A program made the position numbers and the translations under genes. DNA of 64,000 nucleotides from Pseudoips prasinana (Eukaryota; Arthropoda; Insecta; Lepidoptera; Nolidae): the NCBI GenBank assembly GCA_951640165.1, contig OX621237.1, positions 4,216,001 to 4,280,000 on the forward strand, given 5' to 3'. The notes under the pieces were generated by a model. That model did not search any database. It had not been told where the DNA came from and saw nothing but the letters and a program-made list of their open reading frames with translations. The first letter of the stretch is position 1, and every line of letters begins with the position of its first letter. Of this stretch, positions 44,606 through 53,932 are shown piece by piece.

Positions 44606-44745
44606 ACATGGGGAATGTCACGTGATGATATCGCGAGTTTCACACTTTTTGTTCACCCAAACAGTAGACATACATATATATATATACACAAAATATATAT
44701 AGCCCATGGGAGGCGTGATGTGATGATTACGTGAGTTCCATGATT
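44606..44745. repeat. Diverged direct duplication
   Basis: ATGGGGAATGTCACGTGATG with GTTTCACACTTTTTGTTCAC (44608-44660) recurs as ATGGGAGGCGTGATGTGATG with GTTCCATGATTTTTGGTCAA (44684-44740). The class is unknown. Confidence 0.4.
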
Positions 44746-44800
44746 TTTGGTCAACCAAAAAGTGTAAAAGCGCCTAAAGAAGTTGTTACTTCAAAAAGAG

Positions 44801-44890
44801 GAAGAGAGAGACAAATAGCATTTCACAGAAGTTAATGTCCACCAATTATAGGACATTAACTTCTGTGAAATGCTATTTGTCTCTCTCTTC
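44801..44890. repeat. Perfect 40-bp-arm hairpin
   Basis: GAAGAGAGAGACAAATAGCA and TTTCACAGAAGTTAATGTCC are followed by a 10-base spacer and then the exact reverse complement. Confidence 0.9.
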
Positions 44891-45242
44891 TCCCGCACCT
44901 ATATATAGGTATTTAGTTGGGATTCCTTTTTATATATCCCTTTTTATTACTCAAACAAAACTCAACTAAACCGCCATTTGTCGGTATGGTAGTATTAATT
45001 TTATTTATATTTTCTTTATACAATAATAAAACAAAGACACAATAAGTGATAGAAAGGCATGTACAAAGGCAACTTTACTCATTAATAATTGTGTCTAATA
45101 CCATAATGAACATTACAAAAGTTTATTAAGAAAGAAAAAAATTGCTGATTTTTGCAACATCCGTAATTTTTTCAGCGTGCGGTGAGGTAGTAATCTCTAT
45201 TATTCCTTGCATTTTCTGAATTCTATTTTAGTAGCCTAATGC
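44891..45242. other. Unassigned sequence
   Basis: Nothing recognised. Confidence 0.4.
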
Positions 45243-45784
45243 GGCTAGCTACCGAAAATAATTGAGTCGAGTCTCTAGTCTGACTAAGGGAACCAGTTTC
45301 TGACATGGTTAGACCAGATTTCAGTTACAGTGACTGCAGGGACCTTAATGTGTCCTCCGAGGCACGGAGATACTCAAAAGTGATATCACTTAGGTGGGTA
45401 CCCTTACCAAAACTGACCGCGTGCCTAGGTGCTTAACGTCATCCACCACTTTGAGACCGCTTTTTTGACATCGTTTACAGTTAACCTAGAAGGCTTTCAT
45501 TGCTTCACCGGACAATAACGATGAACGGAGTTCAAGCTTGGGATTCGAACTTTGACTTAAGGCGGTTGTTGATGTACAGTTGCATAAGAGGTCCTGATCA
45601 TCCAATTCAATATCAGAGGGGCCATTTCGTCTTTACAAATACAAGCTTAGGGTCATTGAGGGCGATAGTGTTCGCGGTCGTACTCTTGACTTTCGAGCGC
45701 AACTGGATATTCAAATTATTACTTTATTTCAGACGTGAGTCCGTAGTACCGTCCCACCGAACTAAGAAGACATTCAGGAGACTA
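45243..45784 (-). repeat. Mixed repeat debris, including a Jockey-tail piece
   Basis: TGTCCTCCGAGGCACGGAGA is related to family G (reverse). At about 45486-45522 AAGGCTTTCATTGCTTCACC followed by GGACAATAAC is the reverse of the Jockey-type tail seen at 37.05 kb. The remainder is not assigned. Confidence 0.4.
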
Positions 45785-45975
45785 TTAGTGGTGGTACGCA
45801 GTCGGGCTACCATTGATTGATACGGTCCTCTGTCTTATTATGGCGTAGAAATCATCGGTGTGCGCCTCCGCAAACATACCGGACGCACTACAGTGCCATG
45901 ACAACCTCGACAGTATGCTGAACCCCTTATTATATGTATGTTTGTCTCCGTAAAACGGTTCCAAAGACTGCACAT
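45785..45975 (-). pseudogene. LINE polymerase C-terminal fragment
   Basis: The minus strand reads LSRLSWHCSASGMFAEAHTD followed by DFYAIIRQRT. It matches the RFCSASGMF block of the better copy at 58.6-58.9 kb. Coding is interrupted soon afterwards. Confidence 0.65.
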
Positions 45976-46014
45976 CTAGAAAGACTGGCAGAAAGCTTTG
46001 AACTTTTACCTACC

Positions 46015-46064
46015 CTTTGAAAATTTGCACGCTGTACATACCATACAGCGTGCCAATTTTCGAA
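46015..46064. repeat. Short imperfect hairpin
   Basis: GAAAATTTGCACGCTGTA is inverted as TACAGCGTGCCAATTTTC around a spacer of a few bases, with one mismatch. Confidence 0.7.
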
Positions 46065-46623
46065 CCAGCATAATTACCTCTATTTATATTCTAGTGACGC
46101 AAAAAATAGTGTCTTTTCATCCAACCTAATACTTTAACGATTTTTTAGAAGTTGCTCATTGTATTATTTTGTATCATCTTTAATATTATTAAACTTAATT
46201 TTCCTCTTCCATTATGACACATAATGCATTCAAAAGACGAAAATTTTATTGTTCCAAAGATGTGTATAACTCGATTAGATGAATCTTCACAACCCAAAGA
46301 TGTTTATAAAAGGGAGCGATAAAACACATTTTTGAACGAAACAATATGACACTAAACCGAGTCAAAGTATCGATTCACAATTGTTTTGAAAATAAAATCG
46401 ATTGTCATTCGGTTATATCGGTTCAATCTCACGAATGTCATATCTTGGTGTTGCCATCGACGCAAAATATTTACGAAAATCATATAAAGGTTCAACTGGA
46501 CAGTGCGATGCAGCGGTAGAACTTTTGATCTTATTAAGGTGTGGTTTCGAAGGTACGTTTAGTCTATATAATGGCCACAATAACCAATGAACAAGCGGAA
46601 AAACCTAACCTTCTAGGAACAGA

Positions 46624-46699
46624 GTCAAAAAGTAGAGACTTCCTAATTATATATGTCCCATATAATCACGTTGTCATTAGGAAGTCTCTACTTTTTGAC
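46624..46699. repeat. Perfect 24-bp-arm hairpin
   Basis: GTCAAAAAGTAGAGACTTCC plus TAAT is exactly inverted, with a 28-base spacer. Confidence 0.85.
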
Positions 46700-46785
46700 A
46701 CTTAAGTTAGTTAATATAAATCTAATACTGCAGTAAAAAATATTATAATTAGGTATCCATTGTTTTGTTTCAATAATAATACGGA

Positions 46786-46817
46786 TCATAAGAATACTTT
46801 GGTAAGTATTCTTATGA
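46786..46817. repeat. Perfect 14-bp-arm hairpin
   Basis: TCATAAGAATACTT, spacer TGGT, AAGTATTCTTATGA. Confidence 0.85.
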
Positions 46818-47007
46818 CCTTAAAAATAGATTTTCATCTAATGGTATTGATGTTACTTTAATTTATGCTTTGCAGTGCAAATAATGTTCAATGGTGAAAT
46901 TGCTTATTCAGAAAGGATGTTATATCACGACAATTATTTTACAATTCTGTAGCCTAAAACTAGATAGCCCTCATCTACTTAAGTACTGTATCATTCTCTG
47001 ATTAAAT

Positions 47008-47090
47008 TAATATAAGCTAGCTAAATATCATTATTATTATAAAATAAATCTTATTGCATTTTTTTTTTCATACAATCTGTAACTAAATAT
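47008..47090 (+). repeat. Repeat family L, copy 2
   Basis: AAGCTAGCTAAATATCATTA, TATTATAAAATAAATCTTAT and ACAATCTGTAACTAAATATC parallel the copy at 9.2 kb. Confidence 0.45.
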
Positions 47091-47514
47091 CTATATGTAA
47101 TATACTTACCAATAACTATAACTATAAATAAATATAACTACCTATAAATAATTATAAATTGATTAATTAGTTATATATTACAAAACATGTTCTGACTATT
47201 TCTAAGCGCTTTTTTTTAAGTCTACATGAATAAAAACTTTTTTTATTTATTTATTTATAATTTACCTTATTAATAAAAAAGTCGTATTAATGAAACCACA
47301 CCTTCCCGTATCCGTGATAGCGTTGATAAGAGTAGCGCTTAAGATTCACTTATTGTTCAATCAGCTTTTAAGATACAGCTGATAAAATGGCTGATGTTGA
47401 CAAAAGACTGGGCCGGCCGCCACTTTGTCAAAATTTAGGGTTCCGTACTACGTATAAAGTTAAACTTCATGATGAATCTTTAAGACCTCATTGACTGAGA
47501 AATATTAAATAAAT
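47091..47514. other. AT-rich flank of the Penelope-like insertion
   Basis: No gene. TTTAGGGTTCCGTACTACGT near 47440 resembles a terminus of family M. Confidence 0.4.
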
Positions 47515-47526
47515 TCAATAAAATGG
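47515..47526. repeat. 12-bp target-site duplication (left) of the Penelope-like element
   Basis: TCAATAAAATGG directly abuts the left inverted repeat. The same 12-mer occurs at 54169-54180. Confidence 0.65.
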
Positions 47527-47680
47527 TCAAAATACAAAATCAATATTTAGTGTTAATTCCGCTAATTGTCAGTTTAATCATGCTGGGATGCAATTTGCAC
47601 CGCCCTCCCGCCCGCAAAAATGTGCACATGCAAAGAAGGACAATATAAAAAGCAAATTACATGCGCCAGTACGATACCCA
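47527..47680 (-). repeat. 154-bp inverted repeat, left copy
   Basis: Read by eye, it is an exact reverse complement of 53972-54125 over all 154 bp. Landmarks are TCAAAATACAAAATCAATAT, CACCGCCCTCCCGCCCGCAA and GCCAGTACGATACCCA. It is joined directly to the truncated Penelope-like coding region. Confidence 0.9.
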
Positions 47681-47957
47681 TTTTGGAAATTTTGAAATAC
47701 GGTATAAAGAGCATGTAGCTGCTTATAGGAATGGCCATCCTGATAAATCTCATCACGCCAAACATTTAATTGAAACTGGCCATTCCTTGGGCGACAATAA
47801 TACGTATAATATTTTACATAATTGTGATAAAAGTTTCCGGTTATGTGTGTTGGAACAATTAGAAATATTAAAACATAGCAGTAATAGTTTTGCATTGTTG
47901 AATGACCAAACAAATTTAGTTTCATCTCCTTTACTACGAATATTTGGGGGTAGTTAG
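47681..47957 (+). pseudogene. Penelope-like element, GIY-YIG endonuclease C-terminal part
   Basis: The frame (in phase from 47661) reads HFGNFEIRYKEHVAAYRNGH, then PDKSHHAKHLIETGHSLGD and FRLCVLEQLEILKHS, with a stop at 47955-47957. The RYKEH block, the AKHL-x-ETGH block and the LE-x-LEI glutamate are characteristic of the GIY-YIG nuclease at the C-terminus of Penelope-like retroelements. The GIY and YIG strands and the whole reverse transcriptase are missing, so the copy is 5'-truncated and inactive. The last ~90 codons have no stop or frameshift. I consider the family assignment firm. Confidence 0.8.
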
Positions 47958-48003
47958 AAATAATTGTCCATGCGGTTGGTAGTATATAAAGGAGCGCTCG
48001 CCT
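47958..48003 (+). promoter_or_regulatory. Start of Penelope-like 3' region with TATA-like motif
   Basis: GGTAGTATATAAAGGAGCGC lies about 20-40 bp after the stop codon. Penelope-like elements carry promoter sequence in their terminal repeats, so a TATA-like box here would fit. It is an inference from position and motif only. Confidence 0.4.
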
Positions 48004-48016
48004 CGTTGACTTTTAG
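48004..48016. repeat. 13-bp target-site duplication (left) of the Jockey element
   Basis: CGTTGACTTTTAG is repeated exactly at 53891-53903, immediately after the poly-A tail. Confidence 0.9.
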
Positions 48017-48783
48017 AAAAAAGAGTCTCGTTTGGACAGCCGACGCGCACGGACACGTTCGTGCGCTCCTGCCTTACCCGACTATTTCCGACTATACGTG
48101 CTCGTGTACGTTCGTCAGTTGAGATAAATCGATCGTCAGATTGGTTGAATCTCGGCAAACCTTCACACTATTAATTGGTGTAGTGGCGTCTTTTTCAAGA
48201 CAGCGCTACCCCAATATAGTGTGTGTTTCTTTGTACTTTCGTGCCCCTTCAGGGAAAATCCACTTTTCTAGTGGTACTTGGTGGAAACGTAACCGTGCCA
48301 ACTAAGCCAAGTTAGTGTAGCCCCAAGCACTAGGCCTTGCTCCTTCAGAGCAACGCCAGTTAATTGGAAGCGGTTTGGAATCATTGGCCTTGGGGGCTAC
48401 CCTAGTCAACTCCAAATCGGAACCCCACCTCCTTACCCTACCTTCCCATTCTCTCTTGTTGTTTGGGTGCTGACGGCTTCGGCCCATATCGCCCTCTGCA
48501 TTAGAGCTGCTAGGAACCCTTTCGCACAATAAGACTGGCGAGAGGGATACAAGCTTAGGGCTCACCATAGGTACACATACCTCCTCGTCTAACCCGGCGA
48601 GGAGGGTGATACACACACCAACACACCCTCGGGCCCGTCCAACCCGAGGTGATAGTTGTTAGGGACATTCTATTGTTAGAGCGACCGCCGAGAAGTTTCT
48701 TGTTAGTTCTTCTTCTCGGAACGCTCCGGGAGCGAACTAACGTAATTATTCGGTAGTTGTTAGGCTTTTAAAACCATCACAAG
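48017..48783 (+). promoter_or_regulatory. Jockey 5' UTR with presumed internal promoter
   Basis: It is 767 bp and GC-richer than the flanks, with the CG-rich ACGCGCACGGACACGTTCGT near its start. Jockey-clade elements are transcribed by Pol II from an internal TATA-less promoter at the 5' end, so promoter activity is inferred by position. It contains no convincing protein-coding frame. Confidence 0.55.
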
Positions 48784-50622
48784 ATGGCCGCCCCCTTACC
48801 CGCCTCCATGGTAGACATTACCAAGGATCCCCGCTTCGTTGAAGCGCTCTTCAAGCTCCTCAAGTCCGACCCAGTTGGCTGGGTAAACTTGATGGAGACC
48901 GTCAAGACAAAGCTCATGCTTGACGATTCCCCTTGCTCCGGCGCATCTGCGCAGGAGAATCTTAGTCTCTCCGTCCCCTCCTCTTCTGCCCCGTTCACCC
49001 AGACGGACAGGCAGTCGCCACTCCCCCGTAACCGTACCCCCTCTCCATCTCAGCCTCTAGCCACAGAGGAAGAGATGGACGTCGTACCGATCGACAGCGA
49101 TGACGACGCTCACAACGAGTGGACAACCGTCAGGCGCGGGAAAGCTGATAAGCGGACCCGCGGCGACAAGTCGTCGTCGTCTTCGTCTGGCAGCTCTTCC
49201 GGCTCTGATTCTGAGGCTTCGACTCAGGAGAAGAGCAAGAAGAGCGCCAAGACGAAGAAGTTGCGCACGGAGAGACCCTCCGCCACCAACTCTGTCCCCT
49301 CTTCCCCCACTACAAGCGCCCCCGCCTCACAGGCAAAGGCCAAACCCTCTGGCTTCACGGCCAAGACCACTAAGCCCCCACCTATCATGCTACTCAGCAT
49401 CGATAAGTGGGAAGACTTGTCCACGACGTTAAAGTCCAAAGGTGTAGTCGCACTCAGCACTACATACATCCTCAAGGAGCAGATGTACAAAATACAGCTG
49501 CAGACCTCCACTGAATACAGGACAACGACGGCTCTCTTCGATGCACGTAAGGTAGACTACTACACTTACGGCACCGCTGAGGACAAAACACTCCGCGTGG
49601 TTATCCGCCGAGTGTGCCGTTACCTTCCCATCGACTCCATCAAGGAGGACCTAACCACCCAAGGGTACCCCGTGAGAGAGGTGCATCGGATGCGCCGATC
49701 AAACGGTGGCGAGCCCTTCGATATGGTGCTGGTCCACCTTGACGACTCGAAGGAAGGACAGAAAATCCTGACTGTCCTTAAAACAGTTTGCGGCGTCGGC
49801 GGCATCGTCGTCGAGCCGCCGCGGCGAGGGACCGTACAGGGGCAGTGCCACAACTGCCAACTGTACGGGCACTCGTCTAAGAACTGCCACGTCGCCCCGA
49901 GGTGTGTTAAATGCCTGACCCCAGGTCATCACACCTCCGAATGCTCAAGACCTAAGGATCGTAGCGAATGCTCCGAGCCACCCGGTTGTGTCAACTGCCA
50001 GTCCTTGGGACACCCTGCGAACTATCGCGGCTGTCCCAAGGCACCGGCGAGGAGACCCGCCAGGAGGCCTCGCAGCAAGCGCAACGCTCGCAAGCCTCAG
50101 GCGCAGACTAGCTCCGCCAAGCCCCAAGCAAGCCCTCCCCCGCTAATGTCCTTGGATGTCCAACAGACATCCCTGCGACCAGCAAGACCACACTGGCCTC
50201 TGCCAGATTACGTCCCCTCGACCGCACCCAAGGCTGCGGGTGAGGCGGTCGCCCCTAAGGCTGTGCCAGTCCCAGCTAAAGAGGCGTCCCCCAAACCCTC
50301 AACCAGCGCGACCCCTCCCGCCCCAGTCAAATCGGGCTGGGCTTACAACCCGCTGACCAAGAAGTCACAGGCTCCAAAGGCCCCGGCCAAAGGAGCCCAG
50401 ACTCCAAAGTCATCAGCCCCAGCGCCCAAAACCCGGGCGCCCCAAGCGAATAGCAAAGGGCGCGCCTCAGGCTTTGCCGAGCGCATCATGACTCAGGGCT
50501 GGGAGTTGCTCGATCAGTTTGAGGACCTCACCCAGAGGGCCGAAGCTGATCCGACCAACATCCAGTTGGCCATCGACGCGGCACGCGTATACCGCCGCTT
50601 TATTAAATCAATACAACCGTAA
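48784..50622 (+). CDS. Jockey ORF1: gag-like nucleic-acid-binding protein with three zinc knuckles
   Basis: The 612-residue protein is expected to coat element RNA into a ribonucleoprotein and act as a chaperone during reverse transcription. Residues ~1-120 are Ser/Pro-rich and include DEWTTVRR-like basic text, followed by a Ser-rich run (~130-145) and Lys-rich segments. Residues ~198-350 form the conserved domain typical of arthropod Jockey gag proteins (SIDKWEDL through VVEPPRRG). Three knuckles follow: CHNCQLYGHSSKNC (~354-367, CX2CX4HX4C), CVKCLTPGHHTSEC (~373-386, same spacing) and CVNCQSLGHPANYRGC (~401-416, CX2CX4HX6C). A Pro/Lys-rich linker and a helical C-terminus (~563-612) end the protein. 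The start is the first ATG after the long leader (AAGATGG, a reasonable Kozak context). Its stop TAA overlaps the ORF2 ATG by one base. Confidence 0.93.
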   Translation: MAAPLPASMVDITKDPRFVEALFKLLKSDPVGWVNLMETVKTKLMLDDSPCSGASAQENLSLSVPSSSAPFTQTDRQSPLPRNRTPSPSQPLATEEEMDVVPIDSDDDAHNEWTTVRRGKADKRTRGDKSSSSSSGSSSGSDSEASTQEKSKKSAKTKKLRTERPSATNSVPSSPTTSAPASQAKAKPSGFTAKTTKPPPIMLLSIDKWEDLSTTLKSKGVVALSTTYILKEQMYKIQLQTSTEYRTTTALFDARKVDYYTYGTAEDKTLRVVIRRVCRYLPIDSIKEDLTTQGYPVREVHRMRRSNGGEPFDMVLVHLDDSKEGQKILTVLKTVCGVGGIVVEPPRRGTVQGQCHNCQLYGHSSKNCHVAPRCVKCLTPGHHTSECSRPKDRSECSEPPGCVNCQSLGHPANYRGCPKAPARRPARRPRSKRNARKPQAQTSSAKPQASPPPLMSLDVQQTSLRPARPHWPLPDYVPSTAPKAAGEAVAPKAVPVPAKEASPKPSTSATPPAPVKSGWAYNPLTKKSQAPKAPAKGAQTPKSSAPAPKTRAPQANSKGRASGFAERIMTQGWELLDQFEDLTQRAEADPTNIQLAIDAARVYRRFIKSIQP

Positions 50623-50624
50623 TG
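50620..50624 (+). promoter_or_regulatory. TAATG stop-start junction of ORF1/ORF2
   Basis: TAA (50620-50622) and ATG (50622-50624) share one A. In the silkworm element SART1 a UAAUG junction supports translational coupling, so the same mechanism is inferred here. Confidence 0.85.
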
Positions 50625-53573
50625 GCTGTACACCCGTTGATGACTCCCCAATTCACTTGCAGGCTAAAACCCAGATCTTTAAAGATCGGGTTTTACAATG
50701 CAGACGGATTAGCGAGACAACGCGATGAGGTCGCAGAATTCCTCTGCGATCATCAAATTGATCTCTTCCTCGTTCAAGAGACTTTCCTCAAACCGAGCAA
50801 ACGGAGAAGTCCTACAGTTGCCAACTATCGTATAGTTCGCAACGATAGGACTCACTCCGCCAAAGGGGGCACGCTGATTTACTTTAAGAAATCACTGCAT
50901 TGCGTACCTTTGGACCCTCCCGTGCTGAAGAACATTGAGGTCTCTGTCTGTCGAATAGGCATGACAGGCCATCAGCCAATCACGATAGTCTCGGCCTACC
51001 TCCCTCCAGACAAGGAGATACTACTTAGCGATCTCCAAGCACTGTATGACTTAGATGGCTCTGTCATAGTGGCAGGCGATCTAAACTCCAAGCATGAGCA
51101 ATGGAGCTGCCGTACGAGCAACTCGAACGGCCGCGCACTTGCTAATCACTTGGCAATCATACCGTTCGACCCTATAGTCCCTCTCGAACCGACCCACTTC
51201 CCCAGAATTGACAGTCACCGACCCGACATACTCGACATAGCACTCCTTAAGAATACAAACCTACGTTTGGCTTCTGTAGAAGTGCTACACGAGTTAGACT
51301 CCGACCATAGACCGGTCATCCTTAGTCTTGCCTCCCGCACAAGCCACTCTGGCGCGGATAGCAACCTACCACCCAGATATGTTACCGACTGGCAGAAACT
51401 TGAGGGCAAACTCAAGTCAGCCACGTCGGAGCACTTAGATTCGATTCCATCCCTCATAGAGACCCCCGAGCAAACGCATGCAGCCATCGGCTCTTTCACG
51501 ACTCACATCCAAATCCAAATGAACGAATGCTCCCGGGAGGTCCCAGCGGCTGACGCGTTCAGACGGTGGAAGCTCCCGGAGGATTTGCGTGAGTTAGTGA
51601 CTGAGAAGAACGCGGCCATCAGAGCCTTCGACTCCTATAACACCTTGGAAAACCGCACTCGAATGCGTGAACTACAGCGTACTGTACGTGAACGCATGAC
51701 CGAGAGGCGGGATTCCGGGTGGGATAGGACGTTAACCGAGATTCAACCCTCGCGGAAGGCCTTTTGGAATCTCTGCAAGCGACTCAAGACAGATACCGAC
51801 TGGACCATCCCCCCGCTGACGCGTCCGAATCAACGCCCCGCGTTCGATGACGACGAAAAAGCCGAATGCATGGCCGACAATCTAGAGACCCAATGTTCTC
51901 CCAGCACCCTACCAGTAGACCCGGAGCACCTCAATGAGGTCGACTCTGAGGTAGAACGTAGGCTCGCCATACCACTCCCTCCGACCCCAACTGCCCCCTC
52001 CCGGGAGGATGCAGACGTCGACGACGACGATCCCCTGAGGCCAGTGACCATCGAAGAGGTTAAAACTCTGATCAGGGACCTCCGCCCTCGCAAAGCCCCC
52101 GGGTACGACGGAATCACCAATCGCGTTTTCAAGCAACTTCCGTTGCTTCTACTTAGCCTGATGGTCGCGATTTTCAACGCGGCCTTTTCCAACAACATCT
52201 TTCCACACCAGTGGAAACAGGCAAACGTGATTGGCATCCCGAAACCCGGAAAACCCAAATCCGATCCGGCGAACTACCGCCCCATTAGCCTCCTCTGCGC
52301 CATGGGGAAACTCTACGAGCGCATCATTCACGCCCGTTTGTCGTCTTACATCCACGCAAACGATATCCTCCCTGACGAGCAGTTTGGCTTTCGAGCCAGA
52401 CACTCCAGCGTTCACCAGGTGCATCGCATTGTCGAACACATCCTGGTGAAAGCTGCCCGTCAAAGAGCCCACACAGGAGCACTCTTCTTCGACGTGGCCA
52501 AAGCGTTCGATAAGGTCTGGCACAACGGCTTATTATATAAGCTGTTCGAACTCAAAGTGCCCGACCGTCTCGTGCACATCTTACGAGACTTCCTTACGGA
52601 CCGAACGTTTAGCTACCGCGTCGAGGGAAATTACTCCTCCCTCAGACCGATACGCGCAGGAGTTCCCCAAGGCTCAGTCCTTGCCCCGCTCCTGTTCTCG
52701 CTGTACACCAGCGACATCCCCAGACCCGATAAGGCTCATCTAGCCCTCTTCGCTGACGACACAGCTCTCTACTACTCCAGTAGGAGCACGTCAGTCATCC
52801 ACCGAGAACTCCAATCCTCAGCCGACGCCCTCGGCGAATGGTTCAGGAAATGGAGGATCGAAGTCAATCCCACCAAGAGCGCAGCCGTGCTCTTCTCTAG
52901 GATAGACCCCGCCCCCACCGCCGATCCCGTCCGAATGTTTGGTGAACCGATCCCCTGGGAGAAGAAAACCAAATATTTGGGAGTGATCCTCGATCGGAAG
53001 TTAAACTTCAAGGACCATCTGAGATACGCTCGTAACCGTGCCTCATTTGCCCTTTATCGACTACACGGCCTCCTGAATGCACGCAGTAAAATGTCCCTTG
53101 AAAACAAGGTGAGAATTTACAAGACGTGCATTCGACCCATGATGACCTATGCGAGCCCGGTCTTCGCGCACGCTAAGGATCGATTCATCCACCTCCTCCA
53201 GGTAGTCCAGAACAAGTTTATGCGACGAGCCGCGGGCGCACCGTGGTTCGTCCGTAACAAAAGCCTCCATGCCGATCTCCAATTGCCTACCATCAGGCAA
53301 TGGATGAAGCAAGCGTCCAAAAGGTACTTTGACTCTGCCACTCACCATCCAAGCAAATTGGTGGTACAGGCGGTCAAATACACTCCTTCCCGACTCTCAC
53401 GTAAACACCGTCGTCCGAAAAACGTCATAGACGAATCGGACGACGAGATCACCGTTTACTTAAACCAAATCAAATCGATTAGAGACTCTCGCAACACTGC
53501 ACAACCGATATTTCGTACTCGCCGGATGCGAGTACGACCGCGAACGCGTCGCGACCACCAGCGTCCTCCATGA
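50622..53573 (+). CDS. Jockey ORF2: APE endonuclease and reverse transcriptase
   Basis: The 983-residue enzyme nicks target DNA and copies element RNA by target-primed reverse transcription. The endonuclease domain (~20-240) keeps GFYNADG (Asn26), LFLVQETF (Glu53), VIVAGDLNSKHEQW (~150-163) and SDHRPVIL (~226), the metal-binding and catalytic blocks of APE-type nucleases. The reverse transcriptase (~480-780) keeps NYRPISLLCAMGKLYE (~550), FFDVAKAFDKVWHN (~622-635), PQGSVLAPLLFSLY (~681) and the catalytic FADDTALYYS (~709). The C-terminus has MMTYASPVFAHAKD and FMRRAAGAPWFVRN, typical of Jockey rather than RTE or CR1. There is no RNase H domain. Length and motifs agree with an intact family member, and no stop or frameshift interrupts it. 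Expression is probably coupled to ORF1 through the TAATG overlap. Confidence 0.95.
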   Translation: MAVHPLMTPQFTCRLKPRSLKIGFYNADGLARQRDEVAEFLCDHQIDLFLVQETFLKPSKRRSPTVANYRIVRNDRTHSAKGGTLIYFKKSLHCVPLDPPVLKNIEVSVCRIGMTGHQPITIVSAYLPPDKEILLSDLQALYDLDGSVIVAGDLNSKHEQWSCRTSNSNGRALANHLAIIPFDPIVPLEPTHFPRIDSHRPDILDIALLKNTNLRLASVEVLHELDSDHRPVILSLASRTSHSGADSNLPPRYVTDWQKLEGKLKSATSEHLDSIPSLIETPEQTHAAIGSFTTHIQIQMNECSREVPAADAFRRWKLPEDLRELVTEKNAAIRAFDSYNTLENRTRMRELQRTVRERMTERRDSGWDRTLTEIQPSRKAFWNLCKRLKTDTDWTIPPLTRPNQRPAFDDDEKAECMADNLETQCSPSTLPVDPEHLNEVDSEVERRLAIPLPPTPTAPSREDADVDDDDPLRPVTIEEVKTLIRDLRPRKAPGYDGITNRVFKQLPLLLLSLMVAIFNAAFSNNIFPHQWKQANVIGIPKPGKPKSDPANYRPISLLCAMGKLYERIIHARLSSYIHANDILPDEQFGFRARHSSVHQVHRIVEHILVKAARQRAHTGALFFDVAKAFDKVWHNGLLYKLFELKVPDRLVHILRDFLTDRTFSYRVEGNYSSLRPIRAGVPQGSVLAPLLFSLYTSDIPRPDKAHLALFADDTALYYSSRSTSVIHRELQSSADALGEWFRKWRIEVNPTKSAAVLFSRIDPAPTADPVRMFGEPIPWEKKTKYLGVILDRKLNFKDHLRYARNRASFALYRLHGLLNARSKMSLENKVRIYKTCIRPMMTYASPVFAHAKDRFIHLLQVVQNKFMRRAAGAPWFVRNKSLHADLQLPTIRQWMKQASKRYFDSATHHPSKLVVQAVKYTPSRLSRKHRRPKNVIDESDDEITVYLNQIKSIRDSRNTAQPIFRTRRMRVRPRTRRDHQRPP
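50665..50695 (+). promoter_or_regulatory. Stem-loop just inside ORF2
   Basis: TAAAACCC pairs with GGGTTTTA and GATCT with AGATC, giving 12-13 base pairs with one bulged A and a 4-6 base loop. It begins about 40 nt downstream of the ORF2 ATG. A structure at such a distance could pause ribosomes at the TAATG junction. The function is inferred. Confidence 0.6.
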
Positions 53574-53857
53574 CCCTTAGTTTGCATATCGTACCGATAA
53601 AAAGCCCCCCTCAACGCGGAAGGGGGGCCGCGTCATGTCATTAACGTAGAGCGAAAGTTGCACTAAACTCCCTAAAAACCATGATCTTGCCCTCTCCCCG
53701 TCAGTATCCGCCCAGAGCCGAGGTTCGAACCCCACAGGGGGTGCCCTCCGGCGCGGGTACTTAGTTTGTAGTCTATATTTGCTAGGCCGGTTAGAGCCCA
53801 CGCTCACCCCTACTGCCCGGTGAAGCAGTAAAAGCCGTAAGGCTAACTGCACGCGTC

Positions 53858-53862
<5 letters not shown>
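53574..53862 (+). other. Jockey 3' UTR
   Basis: It includes a C-rich hairpin-forming pair (AAGCCCCCCTC / GAAGGGGGGCC near 53600-53627), GGTGCCCTCCGGCGCGGGTA, CCGGTGAAGCAGTAAAAGCC and GCGTCATGTT before the poly-A. Related tails occur as truncated relics at 22.4, 37.0 and 45.5 kb. Confidence 0.85.

Positions 53863-53890
<28 letters not shown>
53863..53890 (+). other. Jockey poly-A tail
   Basis: 28 uninterrupted A residues directly precede the right target-site duplication. Confidence 0.95.
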
Positions 53891-53891
<1 letters not shown>

Positions 53892-53903
53892 GTTGACTTT
53901 TAG
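53891..53903. repeat. 13-bp target-site duplication (right) of the Jockey element
   Basis: CGTTGACTTTTAG, identical to 48004-48016. Confidence 0.9.
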
Positions 53904-53932
53904 TCTCCTTCGAGCACTCGACGAGTTAGCAG

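Larger units (their letters stand above)
45976..47007. other. Unassigned DNA with three hairpins
   Basis: Apart from the hairpins at 46.02, 46.62 and 46.79 kb (listed separately) nothing is recognised. Confidence 0.4.
48017..53890 (+). mobile_element. Full-length Jockey-clade non-LTR retrotransposon
   Basis: The element is 5.87 kb and consists of a 5' UTR of about 767 bp, two open frames overlapping by one base, a 3' UTR of about 289 bp and a 28-A tail. Perfect 13-bp target-site duplications flank it, and both proteins are uninterrupted. It is much more GC-rich than the surrounding DNA. It is inserted in the 3' part of a truncated Penelope-like element. Intact frames plus perfect duplications indicate a recent insertion that may still be competent. 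The 5' boundary is uncertain by a few bases because A residues follow the duplication. Confidence 0.95.

Noticed and set aside
47574..47765. Conserved minus-strand peptide shared with a plus-strand frame near 54.0 kb
   Set aside because: The identity comes entirely from the 154-bp inverted repeat. There is no evidence that the peptide is translated.
48302..48616. Antisense gene in the Jockey leader
   Set aside because: Frames on the minus strand of the GC-rich Jockey element are composition shadows of its sense sequence.
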